NCBI RefSeq assembly: GCF_046244385.1
Contig: NZ_CP176366.1
Coordinates: forward strand, 2,666,001 to 2,730,000
DNA: 64,000 bases
Source of the DNA: Methanospirillum stamsii
GTDB lineage: Archaea; Halobacteriota; Methanomicrobia; Methanomicrobiales; Methanospirillaceae
Reading direction: 5' to 3'
Below, piece by piece: positions 1 to 8,376 of the stretch (position 1 is its first letter; every line of letters starts with the position of its first letter). A program made the position numbers and the translations under genes. The notes under the pieces are model-generated. The model ran no database searches. It saw nothing but the letters and a program-made list of their open reading frames with translations, and was not told where the DNA came from.

Positions 1-57
1 GGCCGTGAACTCATCAGAGAAGCGATCCGCCTGTATCGGTCACATCCAAGCGAATGA
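1..57 (+). CDS. C-terminal end of a truncated gene, function unknown
   Basis: The first frame reads through 18 codons from the window edge to a TGA at 55-57, ending in LYRSHPSE. Only this tail is present, so no family can be named. It is charged and probably helical (RELIREAIRLY). Confidence 0.45.
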   Translation, partial: GRELIREAIRLYRSHPSE

Positions 58-215
58 GTCAGATAACTTATCGGGAACTTTGTTTATCACACATACTGTC
101 TGATATTTTCAATGTCAGGCCTGTTGAGATTTTTCAAGATTTAAATTAAATATTGACCCTGACATCCGAAGGAGAAGGAATTGGTCAGGTTCTATAATTC
201 TTGTACTAAACTGTT

Positions 216-472
216 TCATCGAACACGGAGTTCTGGATGGGCTCGATAATGGGCTGTTAGAGTGGGATTATAGGTCCAGCAGAGAAGTCCCTGGTTATCA
301 ATAATCATTTTATTGGTCCGGATTAGTTCATTTAGGGTATTGAACAAGGGACAACTCTCAACCCCTGCTGAAATCAGATACTCGGATATCTGGGTGATGG
401 TAACCTCACCACTCTGTTTTTTTCGGCTTCAATTACCCTGGTTTTTTGTTTATCCGTCATAGGTATATCCAT
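216..472 (-). pseudogene. Small ORF broken by a homopolymer frameshift
   Basis: On the minus strand an ATG at 472 opens a frame reading MDIPMTDKQKTRVIEAEK that soon runs into a stop. A second frame continues without a stop for more than 60 codons (GEVTITQISEYLI... CWTYNPTLTAHYRAHPELRVR) to a TGA at 216-218. The two frames meet at a run of seven A (plus-strand T at 417-423). Adding one A would join them into a single protein of about 84 residues containing EKKQSGEVTITQISEY. The middle resembles a small helix-turn-helix fold, but I cannot name a family. It is either a recent pseudogene or an indel error in a homopolymer. Confidence 0.5.
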
Positions 473-594
473 TACACTCACAATTGCATTTTTCAGGAAA
501 AGCGGGTATGAGATTTACTGATCAGTAGGGTGAGTTTGAGGCGAGTGACATTTTTTTATCAGGATATTTCATTGAAATCTTTTCTCCGTTGGAT

Positions 595-1038
595 TCAGGG
601 TCTCCATACGGTTAAAAATGGAACTCTTGTAAAATCGAGATCATTTGTCGCAATGTTGCATATTCCTGTTTCCTGTGCAATCGCTGCGATTGCAGCATCT
701 TTCGCAAGGAGCTGACAGGTACGTGAGAGATGGAAGGTGCGATCCGGCGTGGTCGGGCTATCGGGTATCAGTTCAAATCCGATACTCCTCAGGACAGAGA
801 ATACATCCCATGCCAGGGTCATGTGTTGAATCGCTTCAGGTTTATTTTTCAGGTATCTCACCGCTGAAATACCTTCAGGTGCCTCTCCTGACCTGATTAT
901 CTCTTCTATCATCAGGCGGTGCAGGATTTCATACACAACCGGATGAGGAATGTACCCTTGAATATCTCCGGTTTCAACACGATAGACGAGATCTCTGCAA
1001 ACTGGTCCCAACCGTGGGTGAGGAGCCGTGAGGTACAC
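595..1038 (-). CDS. PIN-domain ribonuclease (VapC-like toxin), start unclear
   Basis: This is a PIN-fold protein, normally a Mg-dependent single-strand RNase and the toxin of VapBC pairs. The C-terminal half carries the acidic pattern of the family: KDAAIAAIAQE followed by IATNDLDF. The first catalytic aspartate of the family (VDTNIF) is encoded just upstream of the GTG at 1038, in the same open frame, which extends to a TAA at 1090-1092. Within 1039-1089 there is no ATG, GTG or TTG. From the GTG the protein would be 147 residues but lack that first Asp; full function needs an unusual start or readthrough from the upstream gene. The partner at 1090-1251 lies directly upstream. The gene is either non-canonically started or already inactive. 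Confidence 0.7.
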   Translation of the reverse strand: MYLTAPHPRLGPVCRDLVYRVETGDIQGYIPHPVVYEILHRLMIEEIIRSGEAPEGISAVRYLKNKPEAIQHMTLAWDVFSVLRSIGFELIPDSPTTPDRTFHLSRTCQLLAKDAAIAAIAQETGICNIATNDLDFTRVPFLTVWRP

Positions 1039-1089
1039 AAAAATGTTGGTATCAACAATTACCCTGGGCCGGAGGGCAAGTCTCTGATA

Positions 1090-1251
1090 TTATTCAAGGA
1101 TGTCACTTTCAGCAATCTCTTCAATTACTGATTCGTCCTGAATCTGAAATACCCCATAAATCCGGTTGGTAAGGCTTGAACTGGGAGGTATCGGGTACGA
1201 GACTGGATCTTTTAGGGCAGCGGGGGCGTTCGTAATTCCTTCGCCAGTCAT
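1090..1251 (-). CDS. Small antitoxin-like protein upstream of the PIN gene
   Basis: An ATG at 1249-1251 opens a 53-residue frame beginning MTGEGITNAPAALKDP and ending IEEIAESDILE before a TAA at 1090-1092. The acidic C-terminus and the position immediately before a PIN-domain gene fit a small VapB-type antitoxin. The family assignment rests mostly on context. It is in the same frame as the PIN gene, so only the single TAA separates the two proteins. No DNA-binding motif is evident. Confidence 0.5.
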   Translation of the reverse strand: MTGEGITNAPAALKDPVSYPIPPSSSLTNRIYGVFQIQDESVIEEIAESDILE

Positions 1252-1396
1252 AGTATATTCCTATTAGTTCTGATATGTTATCAATCTCCTGTGAATCTGA
1301 TCTCTGCAAAAGGAGATTTCGGTATCCTCATCCGGATTCTCGGGCAATAGCATTATAGTATGGAGTAGGGATTCTCTCCGTCCGGATGAATTTCTG

Positions 1397-1519
1397 ATGG
1401 ATCCGGAGCAGAAGAAGATCCGCTGCCCGCTCTGTCTGAACCTTTGGCATATTCTTGAAGGATATTATGATGCTGACGATGTCTGGCATGCTGGAGATCT
1501 GGAGCAGCAGCTCAACTGA
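1397..1519 (+). CDS. Possible 40-residue protein with one CPxC pair
   Basis: ATG at 1397 opens a 40-codon frame starting MDPEQKKIRCPLCLNLW and ending DLEQQLN. The CPLC pair looks like half of a zinc ribbon, but there is no second pair. The frame stays open upstream to about 1301 without a usable start. It may be a tiny zinc-binding protein or a remnant of a longer one. Confidence 0.25.
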   Translation: MDPEQKKIRCPLCLNLWHILEGYYDADDVWHAGDLEQQLN

Positions 1520-1549
1520 CTCGGGGTCGGGTGGGAGTAAGAATTTAGA

Positions 1550-1840
1550 TTATCTCCCACAAAAATACATCCGGCAGAGATCCGTTCTTGTTTGATGAAC
1601 GGTGCAGACAGCAAGGTTATCACCATCAAATCGGAGAAAGGGACATGCAAGTGGACGTTTATCGTGGATGGTCGTATTGGTAAAAAGATCTTTTTTATCC
1701 GGATCGATGGTGACAATCTGCTCTACTCCGGTTATAAGATACTGTATCCGGTATTCAAAGGGGCCCGTCTGCTCCACAATACCAAAAACATCGGCCATGT
1801 AACTGCAGCAATACCCACATCTATTGCAAATATCTTTCAT
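1550..1840 (-). CDS. YkgJ-family cysteine-cluster protein
   Basis: The 96-residue protein begins MKDICNRCGYCCSYM and ends with CPFLRFDGDNLAVCTVHQTR followed by LCRMYFCGR. The spaced cysteines at both ends (CxxCGxCC ... CPF ... C ... C ... C) match the YkgJ / UPF0153 family, thought to bind zinc or an iron-sulfur cluster. The biochemical role of the family is not established. It is transcribed away from rbkR and looks monocistronic. The ATG at 1838-1840 starts exactly at the family N-terminus. Confidence 0.8.
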   Translation of the reverse strand: MKDICNRCGYCCSYMADVFGIVEQTGPFEYRIQYLITGVEQIVTIDPDKKDLFTNTTIHDKRPLACPFLRFDGDNLAVCTVHQTRTDLCRMYFCGR

Positions 1841-1964
1841 TATTATCCCGGATCAGCGTTTTTATCCAGACGTTTACAACTACTCCATATCTATTATCTT
1901 TTCAAAGTAAAATCTGAATCTCCCCGATGACCAGTGATACCTCACCTTCCATTTGTGGGATCTC

Positions 1965-1978
1965 TTCCATATATGGAA
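1965..1978. promoter_or_regulatory. 14-bp perfect palindrome upstream of rbkR
   Basis: TTCCATATATGGAA is a perfect inverted repeat whose right end lies 36 bp before the rbkR start codon. RbkR proteins are bifunctional regulators that bind palindromes in front of riboflavin genes and often regulate themselves. The site is therefore a plausible autoregulatory operator. Its AT core could instead contribute to a TATA-like element. Assignment is by position and symmetry only. Confidence 0.45.
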
Positions 1979-2014
1979 ACACATTAATAGGATCCATCCC
2001 AGATATGATATTAT

Positions 2015-2680
2015 ATGGTTGCTCCGGAGGATCTGGAATGTATCAAACGGATTGCCCTCATGGGTGGTCTGAATGCTCCTGTTTTCCTCAAAACATTAAG
2101 TCTTGGATCCGAATTAGGCTTTAGTCCCCAGACCGCATCCCGAAGATTACGCTCGTTAGAGCAGCAGCAACTGATAACCCGGGTGCTTGGAACCGACGGA
2201 CAACAGGTAACCATTACAAATACCGGAGAAGATGCACTCCGGCAGGAATACTGTGATTATTACCGGCTGTTTGGCAGACAGGAAAAGACCATTATTCTTT
2301 GCGGGATAGTCCAGTCCGGACTTGGTGAAGGTGCATATTATATGAGCCTTCCTAAGTACACTGATCAGTTTCAGGGATTACTTGGGTTTACTCCCTTTCC
2401 CGGAACCCTGAACGTCAGACTACATCAGACTTCAACACTCCAGCGAAAACGACTCTCCGGAGCTGACTGGAAGATAGCCCAGGGGTTTGAATCAGAAGGC
2501 AGGACATTTGGGAATGTTAAATGTCTGCCCTGTTTTTTTCGGGATGTTCCGTGTGGAATTGTCATTCCTGGCCGGACTCATTACCCGGAAGAACTCCTTG
2601 AAATTATCTCCCCTGAAGGGCTTCGAAAGAGGTTCTCTCTTGAAGACGGGGATGAAGTATCAATAGAGGTGACATTATGA
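2015..2680 (+). CDS. rbkR: Bifunctional HTH regulator / CTP-dependent riboflavin kinase
   Basis: The protein makes FMN from riboflavin using CTP and probably also regulates riboflavin genes. Residues 1-90 form a winged helix (GFSPQTASRRLRSLEQQQLI). Residues from about 92 match the archaeal RibK fold (MJ0056 type), with SGLGEGAYY at 101-109 and FPGTLNVRL at 128-136, motifs of the nucleotide and Mg site. The length of 221 residues is typical of the HTH-fused form called RbkR. The stop codon overlaps the ribB start by 4 bp (ATGA), so the two are translationally coupled. A perfect palindrome at 1965-1978 could be its own operator. The ATG at 2015 is chosen because it precedes the first HTH helix. 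Confidence 0.9.
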   Translation: MVAPEDLECIKRIALMGGLNAPVFLKTLSLGSELGFSPQTASRRLRSLEQQQLITRVLGTDGQQVTITNTGEDALRQEYCDYYRLFGRQEKTIILCGIVQSGLGEGAYYMSLPKYTDQFQGLLGFTPFPGTLNVRLHQTSTLQRKRLSGADWKIAQGFESEGRTFGNVKCLPCFFRDVPCGIVIPGRTHYPEELLEIISPEGLRKRFSLEDGDEVSIEVTL

Positions 2681-3396
2681 ATATTGACGCATATTCTGCA
2701 CTCAGGCAGGGTGAAATGGTCCTGCTGTATGATTTTGATGACCGTGAACGTGAAACAGATCTCGCCATCCGTTCGGATATGATAACCGCTCCGGATATCT
2801 GCCGGATGAGAAATGAAGCCGGTGGGCTTATCTGCACTGCAATTCCGTTCCTTGCAGCACAAACCTTAGGTCTTCCCTTTGCACGGGAAGTCCTCCGGAA
2901 TTGTGCCATGGTCGAAAAACTCGGAGACATCCCGTACGATCCTTCTAATAATTCGTCCTTCTCACTATGGGTAAATCACCGCGATACCTTTACCGGAATT
3001 ACTGACCGTGACCGGACAAAGACGGTGACCTCTATCGCAGAAATAGTTCAGGCGGTTCTGAGTGGAGAACGACCATCTTTCAAGGAGCAGTTCCGGACTC
3101 CCGGACACATGCCCATCCTGATTGCAGCAGAAAAGCTCCTTTCCCAGCGGCATGGTCAGACCGAACTCTCAGTTGCCATGGCCGAAATGGCGGGAATTAA
3201 CCCAACCATAACAATTTGTGAGATGCTTGACGATGAATCCGGGTATGCCCTCTCCAAGGAAGATGCAATGAGATATGCACACCGGCACAATCTTGCATTC
3301 ATTGAGGGTTCTGAAGTCCTTGACCGGTGGGAAAAGGCATCGTTCCCGGTATCAGAATCCCCTGTTTCTGCATCTGTGGCAGCAAACCGGATTTAA
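2677..3396 (+). CDS. ribB: 3,4-dihydroxy-2-butanone 4-phosphate synthase
   Basis: RibB converts ribulose 5-phosphate to 3,4-dihydroxy-2-butanone 4-phosphate plus formate, the four-carbon precursor of riboflavin. The 239-residue protein shows the metal-binding DDRERETDL motif near residue 21, RMRNEAGGLIC near 43 and the conserved FRTPGHMPIL segment around 147. This is the stand-alone archaeal form without a RibA domain. It overlaps rbkR by 4 bp, forming a two-gene riboflavin-to-FMN operon probably controlled by RbkR. Confidence 0.93.
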   Translation: MNIDAYSALRQGEMVLLYDFDDRERETDLAIRSDMITAPDICRMRNEAGGLICTAIPFLAAQTLGLPFAREVLRNCAMVEKLGDIPYDPSNNSSFSLWVNHRDTFTGITDRDRTKTVTSIAEIVQAVLSGERPSFKEQFRTPGHMPILIAAEKLLSQRHGQTELSVAMAEMAGINPTITICEMLDDESGYALSKEDAMRYAHRHNLAFIEGSEVLDRWEKASFPVSESPVSASVAANRI

Positions 3397-3414
3397 ATTT
3401 CTTCGTCACCTCTT

Positions 3415-4425
3415 TTACTTAGTCTCTGGTTCTGCTTCTTCCTGTTCTTCTTCATTATTATCTGCCCTGGTTTTAATCTCCCGGTGGACGATAAACATGC
3501 CTGCTATCGTCCCCAGGATAATATTCAGGTAAAATGTAACAAACCGCCAGAGCAGGACAAATATTCCGAGCATTCCGGCCGGAACGATAAGAGCATAGAG
3601 GGATGATGTGGATAATTCTGTGATACCTGATGATCCGGGTGTTGTTGGTATCATCATGATAATTGCTATCAGGATCTGGAAGAAGAATGAGAGGACGATA
3701 TACGGCTCAAGTCCAAGGCCCATCAGGATGACTGAGGCTACCAAAAATTCGGTAATCCAGAAGAGAGCCGTTGCTCCTCCCCCTGCAATAAGCCCCCATC
3801 CGGATGATCCGGTAAACCGGGTGATGCTCTCAAAAAAATTATCAATTTCTGTATCGGCACAGGCACAGATCCTGGATGATGAAAGTCTTGTCTTTGAAAG
3901 TTTTCCGGTTATCCATGAAATGAAACGGAGGATGAGGTATTTCATTTTGGATGGGTACCTGATTGCAAGGAAGGGGATAAAGAGAAAACTCATGAGAAAT
4001 ACCCAGGCAACAATGATGAGGATGATAAGACTGGTGCTAAAAGTGCTCCACATCTCTCTTGTCATGAGCATGATGATAATTCCCATGATGGTGAGAATAA
4101 TTCCATCAAGAACCCGTTCCATAATGACAACCGCAGTTGCATCCCCAATCTTTACTCCGGCCCTGAAGAGTTCATGCACCCTCACCGGTTCACCGCCAGC
4201 CTGACCCGGAGTAATCGTTCCTGCAAGGAGCCCAGCTAATACCATATTCAGAGAATATAAGAGACCTACTCGGTAACCAAGTGACCGGGACATCAGAACA
4301 ATCCTTAGTCCCCAGAGTATCAGGGCCAGAATTCGGAATCCTATCGCTAAAAGGAGAAAGAAAATATTAAACGAAAGGATGTAACCGATGGTCTCTTCGG
4401 TAAATGTTGTCGCAAAAACCAGCAC
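3415..4425 (-). CDS. Flippase-like multi-pass membrane protein (UPF0104/AglD-type)
   Basis: The protein has about eight hydrophobic helices and motifs of the lysylphosphatidylglycerol synthase TM / flippase-like superfamily: GLLAGTITPGQAGGEPVRV, the VIMERVLDG segment and PTTPGSSGITE. Archaeal relatives include AglD, which acts in S-layer glycosylation with dolichol-linked sugars. A divergent glycosyltransferase sits next door, which supports a lipid-linked glycan role, though the substrate is unknown. From the GTG at 4425 the protein is 336 residues. The frame stays open to a stop at 4492-4494 and encodes another hydrophobic stretch (LFAISLLFSFSVIVLVF), so a non-ATG start such as CTG at 4485 is possible. 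The tail is acidic (NNEEEQEEAEPETK). Confidence 0.82.
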   Translation of the reverse strand: MLVFATTFTEETIGYILSFNIFFLLLAIGFRILALILWGLRIVLMSRSLGYRVGLLYSLNMVLAGLLAGTITPGQAGGEPVRVHELFRAGVKIGDATAVVIMERVLDGIILTIMGIIIMLMTREMWSTFSTSLIILIIVAWVFLMSFLFIPFLAIRYPSKMKYLILRFISWITGKLSKTRLSSSRICACADTEIDNFFESITRFTGSSGWGLIAGGGATALFWITEFLVASVILMGLGLEPYIVLSFFFQILIAIIMMIPTTPGSSGITELSTSSLYALIVPAGMLGIFVLLWRFVTFYLNIILGTIAGMFIVHREIKTRADNNEEEQEEAEPETK

Positions 4426-4602
4426 TATTACAGAGAAACTAAAGAGTAATGAGATAGCAAACAGGGTGCGGGATGAGAGTTTCAGGATTTTTCAGCTCCA
4501 GATGATAAATTTATGTTCAGAAATGGTATTATTGGTAAACCTTCTATGTAAGGGGATATCAGTATATAAGTATTCTATCTGACTTAGGTAATTTTCTGCT
4601 TT

Positions 4603-5337
4603 ATGATATCGATTGTAATTCCCGCATATAACGAAGAAAAACGTATCGAAAGAAGCCTTATTGCACTGACAAACCAGACCATTCCCCGTGACCGGTATGA
4701 ACTCATAGTCGTGGATGGAGGTTCAAAGGATAAAACCCGCGATATTGCAGAAAAATATGCAGACCAGGTCTTTATCCAGGAGTCCTCCCGGGTGGCTGGA
4801 GCAAGAAATGACGGGTTTCTCCGGGCACAGTACGACCTGGTTGCAACAACCGATGCTGACAGCATTGTTGCGCCGAACTGGGTGGAAGAAGCAATCGGGG
4901 CATTCTCAAATCCGGATGTGGTCCTTTCTTTCGGTCCGGTAATTCCCATTGAAAAAACTGAAACTGACCGGAGATATGCCCTTCTTTTTAACGGTCTGAT
5001 TCGGCTTGGTGCCCATTCACGATTGTATTACTATACACTCGGATGTAATACTGCTTTTAGAAAAGCTGCACTCCTGCGTGCCGGGATGTATCGGATCATG
5101 GATGCCGGTGATGACCTTGAGATTGCAGTCCGGATGCGAAAAGAAGGTGCAGTGAAATTTGCCCCGGATATGAAAGTCGGATTTGATTTTCGGCGGTATC
5201 ACGAATTCGGATTCTGGAAGACAATTTACGAGTGGTATTATATTGTGCTTCAGGGAGGCATTTCTGATAAATATTCATATACCCGGAGGGATTATGGGAT
5301 TGATCCGGCAATTCCGGGTGATGGGAAAAAGACCTGA
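4603..5337 (+). CDS. Family 2 glycosyltransferase
   Basis: This is a GT-A fold glycosyltransferase of family GT2 with 244 residues. It shows SIVIPAYNEEKRIERSL at the N-terminus, the nucleotide-binding VVDGGSKDKT, the metal-binding TTDADS (DxD-like) near residue 87 and a GDDLEIAVRMRKEG acceptor-site motif near 165. There is no membrane segment long enough to be certain of anchoring. It is divergently transcribed from the flippase-like gene, suggesting a shared role in building glycan precursors. Donor and acceptor cannot be read from sequence. A TATA-like stretch (GTATATAAG) lies about 40 bp upstream. Confidence 0.88.
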   Translation: MISIVIPAYNEEKRIERSLIALTNQTIPRDRYELIVVDGGSKDKTRDIAEKYADQVFIQESSRVAGARNDGFLRAQYDLVATTDADSIVAPNWVEEAIGAFSNPDVVLSFGPVIPIEKTETDRRYALLFNGLIRLGAHSRLYYYTLGCNTAFRKAALLRAGMYRIMDAGDDLEIAVRMRKEGAVKFAPDMKVGFDFRRYHEFGFWKTIYEWYYIVLQGGISDKYSYTRRDYGIDPAIPGDGKKT

Positions 5338-5352
5338 CCTACCACATCCCTG

Positions 5353-5823
5353 ATGTACCTTAAGGGTCAACCTGTGGGTATGAAATATGCAGCCGGAACA
5401 GCAGGCCGGGTATTTTACCTGCACATTGAACATGGTGAAGATCCGATAAAAATTATCAATTCATTTGTCCGGGAAAATGAGATCCGGTCAGGTGTTATTC
5501 ATCTTATCGGAGCGGTAAAGAAGGGAACTCTTGTCACCGGGCCAAAAGAAGATGTTCTGCCTCCGGATCCTCATCGTGAAGATATTGGTCTGGCCCATGA
5601 AGTAATCGGGACCGGATTTATCCGGTCAGGAGATGATGGCCCGGCAATTCACCTTCATGTATCTGCCGGAAGGGGAGGAAAAGCCCTTACCGGATGCCTT
5701 CGGGAGACTGCTGAAGTTTATATTATTATTGAAGCGGTCATCATGGAATTTCTCGGAATCGATATTCCGGTTGTTCCTGATGAAAAGACTGCGATGATGC
5801 TTCCTGACCCTGTATCAGTCTGA
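5353..5823 (+). CDS. PPC (DUF296) domain protein, putative DNA-binding
   Basis: The protein is a single PPC/DUF296 domain, a trimeric beta fold found in plant AT-hook proteins and in stand-alone prokaryotic proteins. Diagnostic stretches are RVFYLHIEHGEDP, IRSGVIHLIGAV and IHLHVSAGRGGKALTGCL, where the histidines and the glycine-rich turn are conserved. The ATG at 5353 gives 156 residues; an ATG at 5380 would start closer to the family N-terminus. It follows the glycosyltransferase by 15 bp and converges on cofC with a 9-bp overlap. The function in archaea is unknown. Confidence 0.82.
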   Translation: MYLKGQPVGMKYAAGTAGRVFYLHIEHGEDPIKIINSFVRENEIRSGVIHLIGAVKKGTLVTGPKEDVLPPDPHREDIGLAHEVIGTGFIRSGDDGPAIHLHVSAGRGGKALTGCLRETAEVYIIIEAVIMEFLGIDIPVVPDEKTAMMLPDPVSV

Positions 5824-6456
5824 AAGAGAAAAACCGGGCCTTTTTACCCCGATTCTGCTTTTTTTCATGGCAATTTCAAAACCATGCCCGACAAGCCAGT
5901 CCCTGGAATGGCCCTGATTATGGATAAACACCTCGATGAGATCGTCCTGCTCATCAATATCACAGTACAGCCTGAATGAATCGATAATTTTTATCATCAG
6001 GCTGTTGTCATTACCATATTTTACATGTTTTTCATAACTCATTCCATAATACTGGGCCTTGAATGTCTTTGCTGACCTGACATAGATAGCGTTGGTTCCT
6101 CCTCCCCGGCCGGGAGCAATCGCGAGATCCCCTCCTGAAGTGAGAAGGGAGATGATAGATGACCGGTCTGCAAGAGCAAGATCTGCCATGACAATAGCAA
6201 GAGGGTCATCATTTCCCTCACAAAATCCGTTTATAGTTTCATTGAGCCCTTCTTCAAGGATCTGAACCGGTACATCATCAAGCTCTACTGGTGCGGTTGC
6301 GAGGATGAGCGGAAAGCACCCGGCATCTTTCACCGCATCAACGACATCGCGGAGCATCATATATGCAAAGTTCTGTCGTTCTTCATCTGTCAGGATACAG
6401 GAAAGACGGGTCTTTGGGTTTATTGGTTTATATGGTATAACTACAGGTATTCGCAT
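5815..6456 (-). CDS. cofC: 2-phospho-L-lactate guanylyltransferase
   Basis: CofC activates 2-phospholactate with GTP to give LPPG, which CofD joins to FO to make coenzyme F420. The protein starts MRIPVVIPYKPINPKTRL, the nucleotide-binding start of the family, and has the conserved VMADLALAD segment near residue 113 and APGRGGGTNAIYVR near 135. About 213 residues is the usual size. An in-frame start 21 bp earlier (6477) is possible, but MRIPVV is the normal family start. It is divergent from cofG across 100 bp, so two successive F420 genes may share a control region. Confidence 0.92.
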   Translation of the reverse strand: MRIPVVIPYKPINPKTRLSCILTDEERQNFAYMMLRDVVDAVKDAGCFPLILATAPVELDDVPVQILEEGLNETINGFCEGNDDPLAIVMADLALADRSSIISLLTSGGDLAIAPGRGGGTNAIYVRSAKTFKAQYYGMSYEKHVKYGNDNSLMIKIIDSFRLYCDIDEQDDLIEVFIHNQGHSRDWLVGHGFEIAMKKSRIGVKRPGFSLSD

Positions 6457-6556
6457 CTTTGAAACAAACGTTGCCATCAGGAATGGAAAAAAGGATCGAC
6501 ATCAACTGTCTGACTCAAAACCACCATATGGATCCCATGCATAAAGCACTGGTACG

Positions 6557-8254
6557 ATGTCACCGGTAATCACGTATTCGCGGAATGTTTTTCTGCCGCT
6601 TACCTTTGTCTGCAGAAATGCGTGCGGGTACTGTATCTTCCGTCGCCCGCCCGGAGAGGGGTGTGTTCTTTCACCTGAAGAGGTTATGAGAATACTAAAG
6701 CGCGGAGCTGAGGCCGGGTGCACGGAAGCACTCTTCACTTTCGGAGAACATCCTGAAGAAGTGGCAGGATTTATGCCTTTTCTTGAGAGGTACGGGTACT
6801 CATCCATCCTTGAATACTGTCATAACATGGCTGAAGAGGCCCTTCGTCTGGGTCTTCTCCCTCATACCAATGCCGGAATTATGACCGCTGATGAGATGAG
6901 GTATCTGTCTGATGTGAATGCCAGTATGGGTCTGATGCTGGAGACAACCGCAGATATTCCTGCTCACCGGAACTGTCCGGGAAAAGTCCCAAGCCGGCGG
7001 ATTGCCATGATAGAGGATGCCGGAAGACTGAAAATTCCGTTTACTACCGGAATTTTACTTGGAATCGGGGAGACTATCGCTGACCGGAGGGAATCGTTAG
7101 AGGTTATTGCTGCCCTGCACCGGAAGTATGGACATATTCAGGAGATTATTATCCAGAATTTCTGTCCAAAACCCGGAACAGATATGAGTTCTTTTCCGGG
7201 TGCAACCCTTCAGGATATGCAGGATACGGTTCGGATGGCAAAAGAAATTCTTCCTTCTGATATCGCGATTCAGATTCCTCCCAATCTTGCAGATGCTGCA
7301 GAAATTCTGCCATGTGGAGTTACTGATCTTGGCGGGATTTCCCCGGTGACAATTGACTATGTAAATCCTGAGCACCCATGGCCTGCTTTTGATGAACTGG
7401 TAACGTTAACCGCCGGATATACACTGCGTGAACGTCTGTGTATCTATCCTCAGTATATCCGGAAAGGATGGTTTCATGAAAGACTTGGGGATCGTATCAT
7501 CTGTCTTGAGAACAAAATACATACGAGAGGTACATTCGTGATACCGGCAGAACCCCTGTACAAGGGGAAAGCAAAATCAGTGTTTGCAAGCGAAAACCCT
7601 GATGAATTGATTGTCGTCTTCAGAAATGACATGACTGCATTCAATGGAGTCAAGCACGACCAGTTTACTGATAAGGGAAAACTGAACGCTACCGCATCCG
7701 AGTTTTTTATGAAGATGCTTGAGTCGGAGGGTATCCCTACTCATTATATCCGGATGAACTCCCCCGATACCATGATTGTCCGGCGTCTTACGATGATTCC
7801 TCTTGAGGTTATCGTCCGGAATGTTGCTGCCGGTTCAATGACAAAGAAATATCCGGTAACTGAAGGGACCGTTCTTGACTGGCCTATAGTGACCACAGAT
7901 TACAAGGATGATGAACGGGGAGACCCGATGATCAATGATGATCTAATCCAGGTGCTTCATATTCTAAATGCTGATGAACTCAAACAGGTGAAGGAGATGG
8001 CACTTCGGGTAAATACTGTGTTATCCCGGTTTTTTGATGAGTGTGGAATCCGTCTTGTAGACTTTAAGCTTGAGTTTGGAAAAGCAGGGGGAAAGATTTT
8101 CCTTGGTGATGAGGTAAGCATGGACTCCATGCGGCTCTGGGATAAGAAGACCGGTGAATCATTTGACAAGGATGTGTACCGGTTTGACAAAGGAGATGTT
8201 ATCACTGCATACCGGAATGTGCTTAACCGAATCATTCCGGGAGCCGGGGTATAA
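6557..8254 (+). CDS. cofG-purC: Fusion of FO synthase subunit 1 (CofG) and SAICAR synthetase (PurC)
   Basis: One open frame of 565 codons encodes two complete enzymes. Residues 1-327 are CofG, a radical SAM enzyme that with CofH makes the deazaflavin FO of coenzyme F420; the cluster cysteines are C19, C23 and C26 in CRNACGYC, and the domain ends near LCIYPQYIRKGWFHERLG. Residues 328-565 are PurC, which condenses CAIR with aspartate in purine synthesis, with PLYKGKAKSVF, EVIVRNVAAGSM and DFKLEFGK. Both halves are full length and no stop lies between them. A GTG at 7538-7540 preceded by GAGAGG at 7525-7530 could start PurC separately. Thus the cell may make the fusion, a separate PurC, or both. 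A lost cofG stop codon, or a sequencing indel, must also be considered. Confidence 0.9.
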   Translation: MSPVITYSRNVFLPLTFVCRNACGYCIFRRPPGEGCVLSPEEVMRILKRGAEAGCTEALFTFGEHPEEVAGFMPFLERYGYSSILEYCHNMAEEALRLGLLPHTNAGIMTADEMRYLSDVNASMGLMLETTADIPAHRNCPGKVPSRRIAMIEDAGRLKIPFTTGILLGIGETIADRRESLEVIAALHRKYGHIQEIIIQNFCPKPGTDMSSFPGATLQDMQDTVRMAKEILPSDIAIQIPPNLADAAEILPCGVTDLGGISPVTIDYVNPEHPWPAFDELVTLTAGYTLRERLCIYPQYIRKGWFHERLGDRIICLENKIHTRGTFVIPAEPLYKGKAKSVFASENPDELIVVFRNDMTAFNGVKHDQFTDKGKLNATASEFFMKMLESEGIPTHYIRMNSPDTMIVRRLTMIPLEVIVRNVAAGSMTKKYPVTEGTVLDWPIVTTDYKDDERGDPMINDDLIQVLHILNADELKQVKEMALRVNTVLSRFFDECGIRLVDFKLEFGKAGGKIFLGDEVSMDSMRLWDKKTGESFDKDVYRFDKGDVITAYRNVLNRIIPGAGV

Positions 8255-8376
8255 CTACGGTATAGGGTGGAGTATCATTCACTCCCGAAAGGTATTCACC
8301 AAAATTTTGAATTTTTCTCATCTGCGATCCATTATATTGAAGTGAGTGCGGGTTTAAGAGATAGAAGGGAGATCCT

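Noticed and set aside
3608..4204. A 198-codon plus-strand frame rich in Met and Ile
   Set aside because: It lies antisense to the flippase-like gene and has no domain motif; the minus-strand gene explains the sequence.
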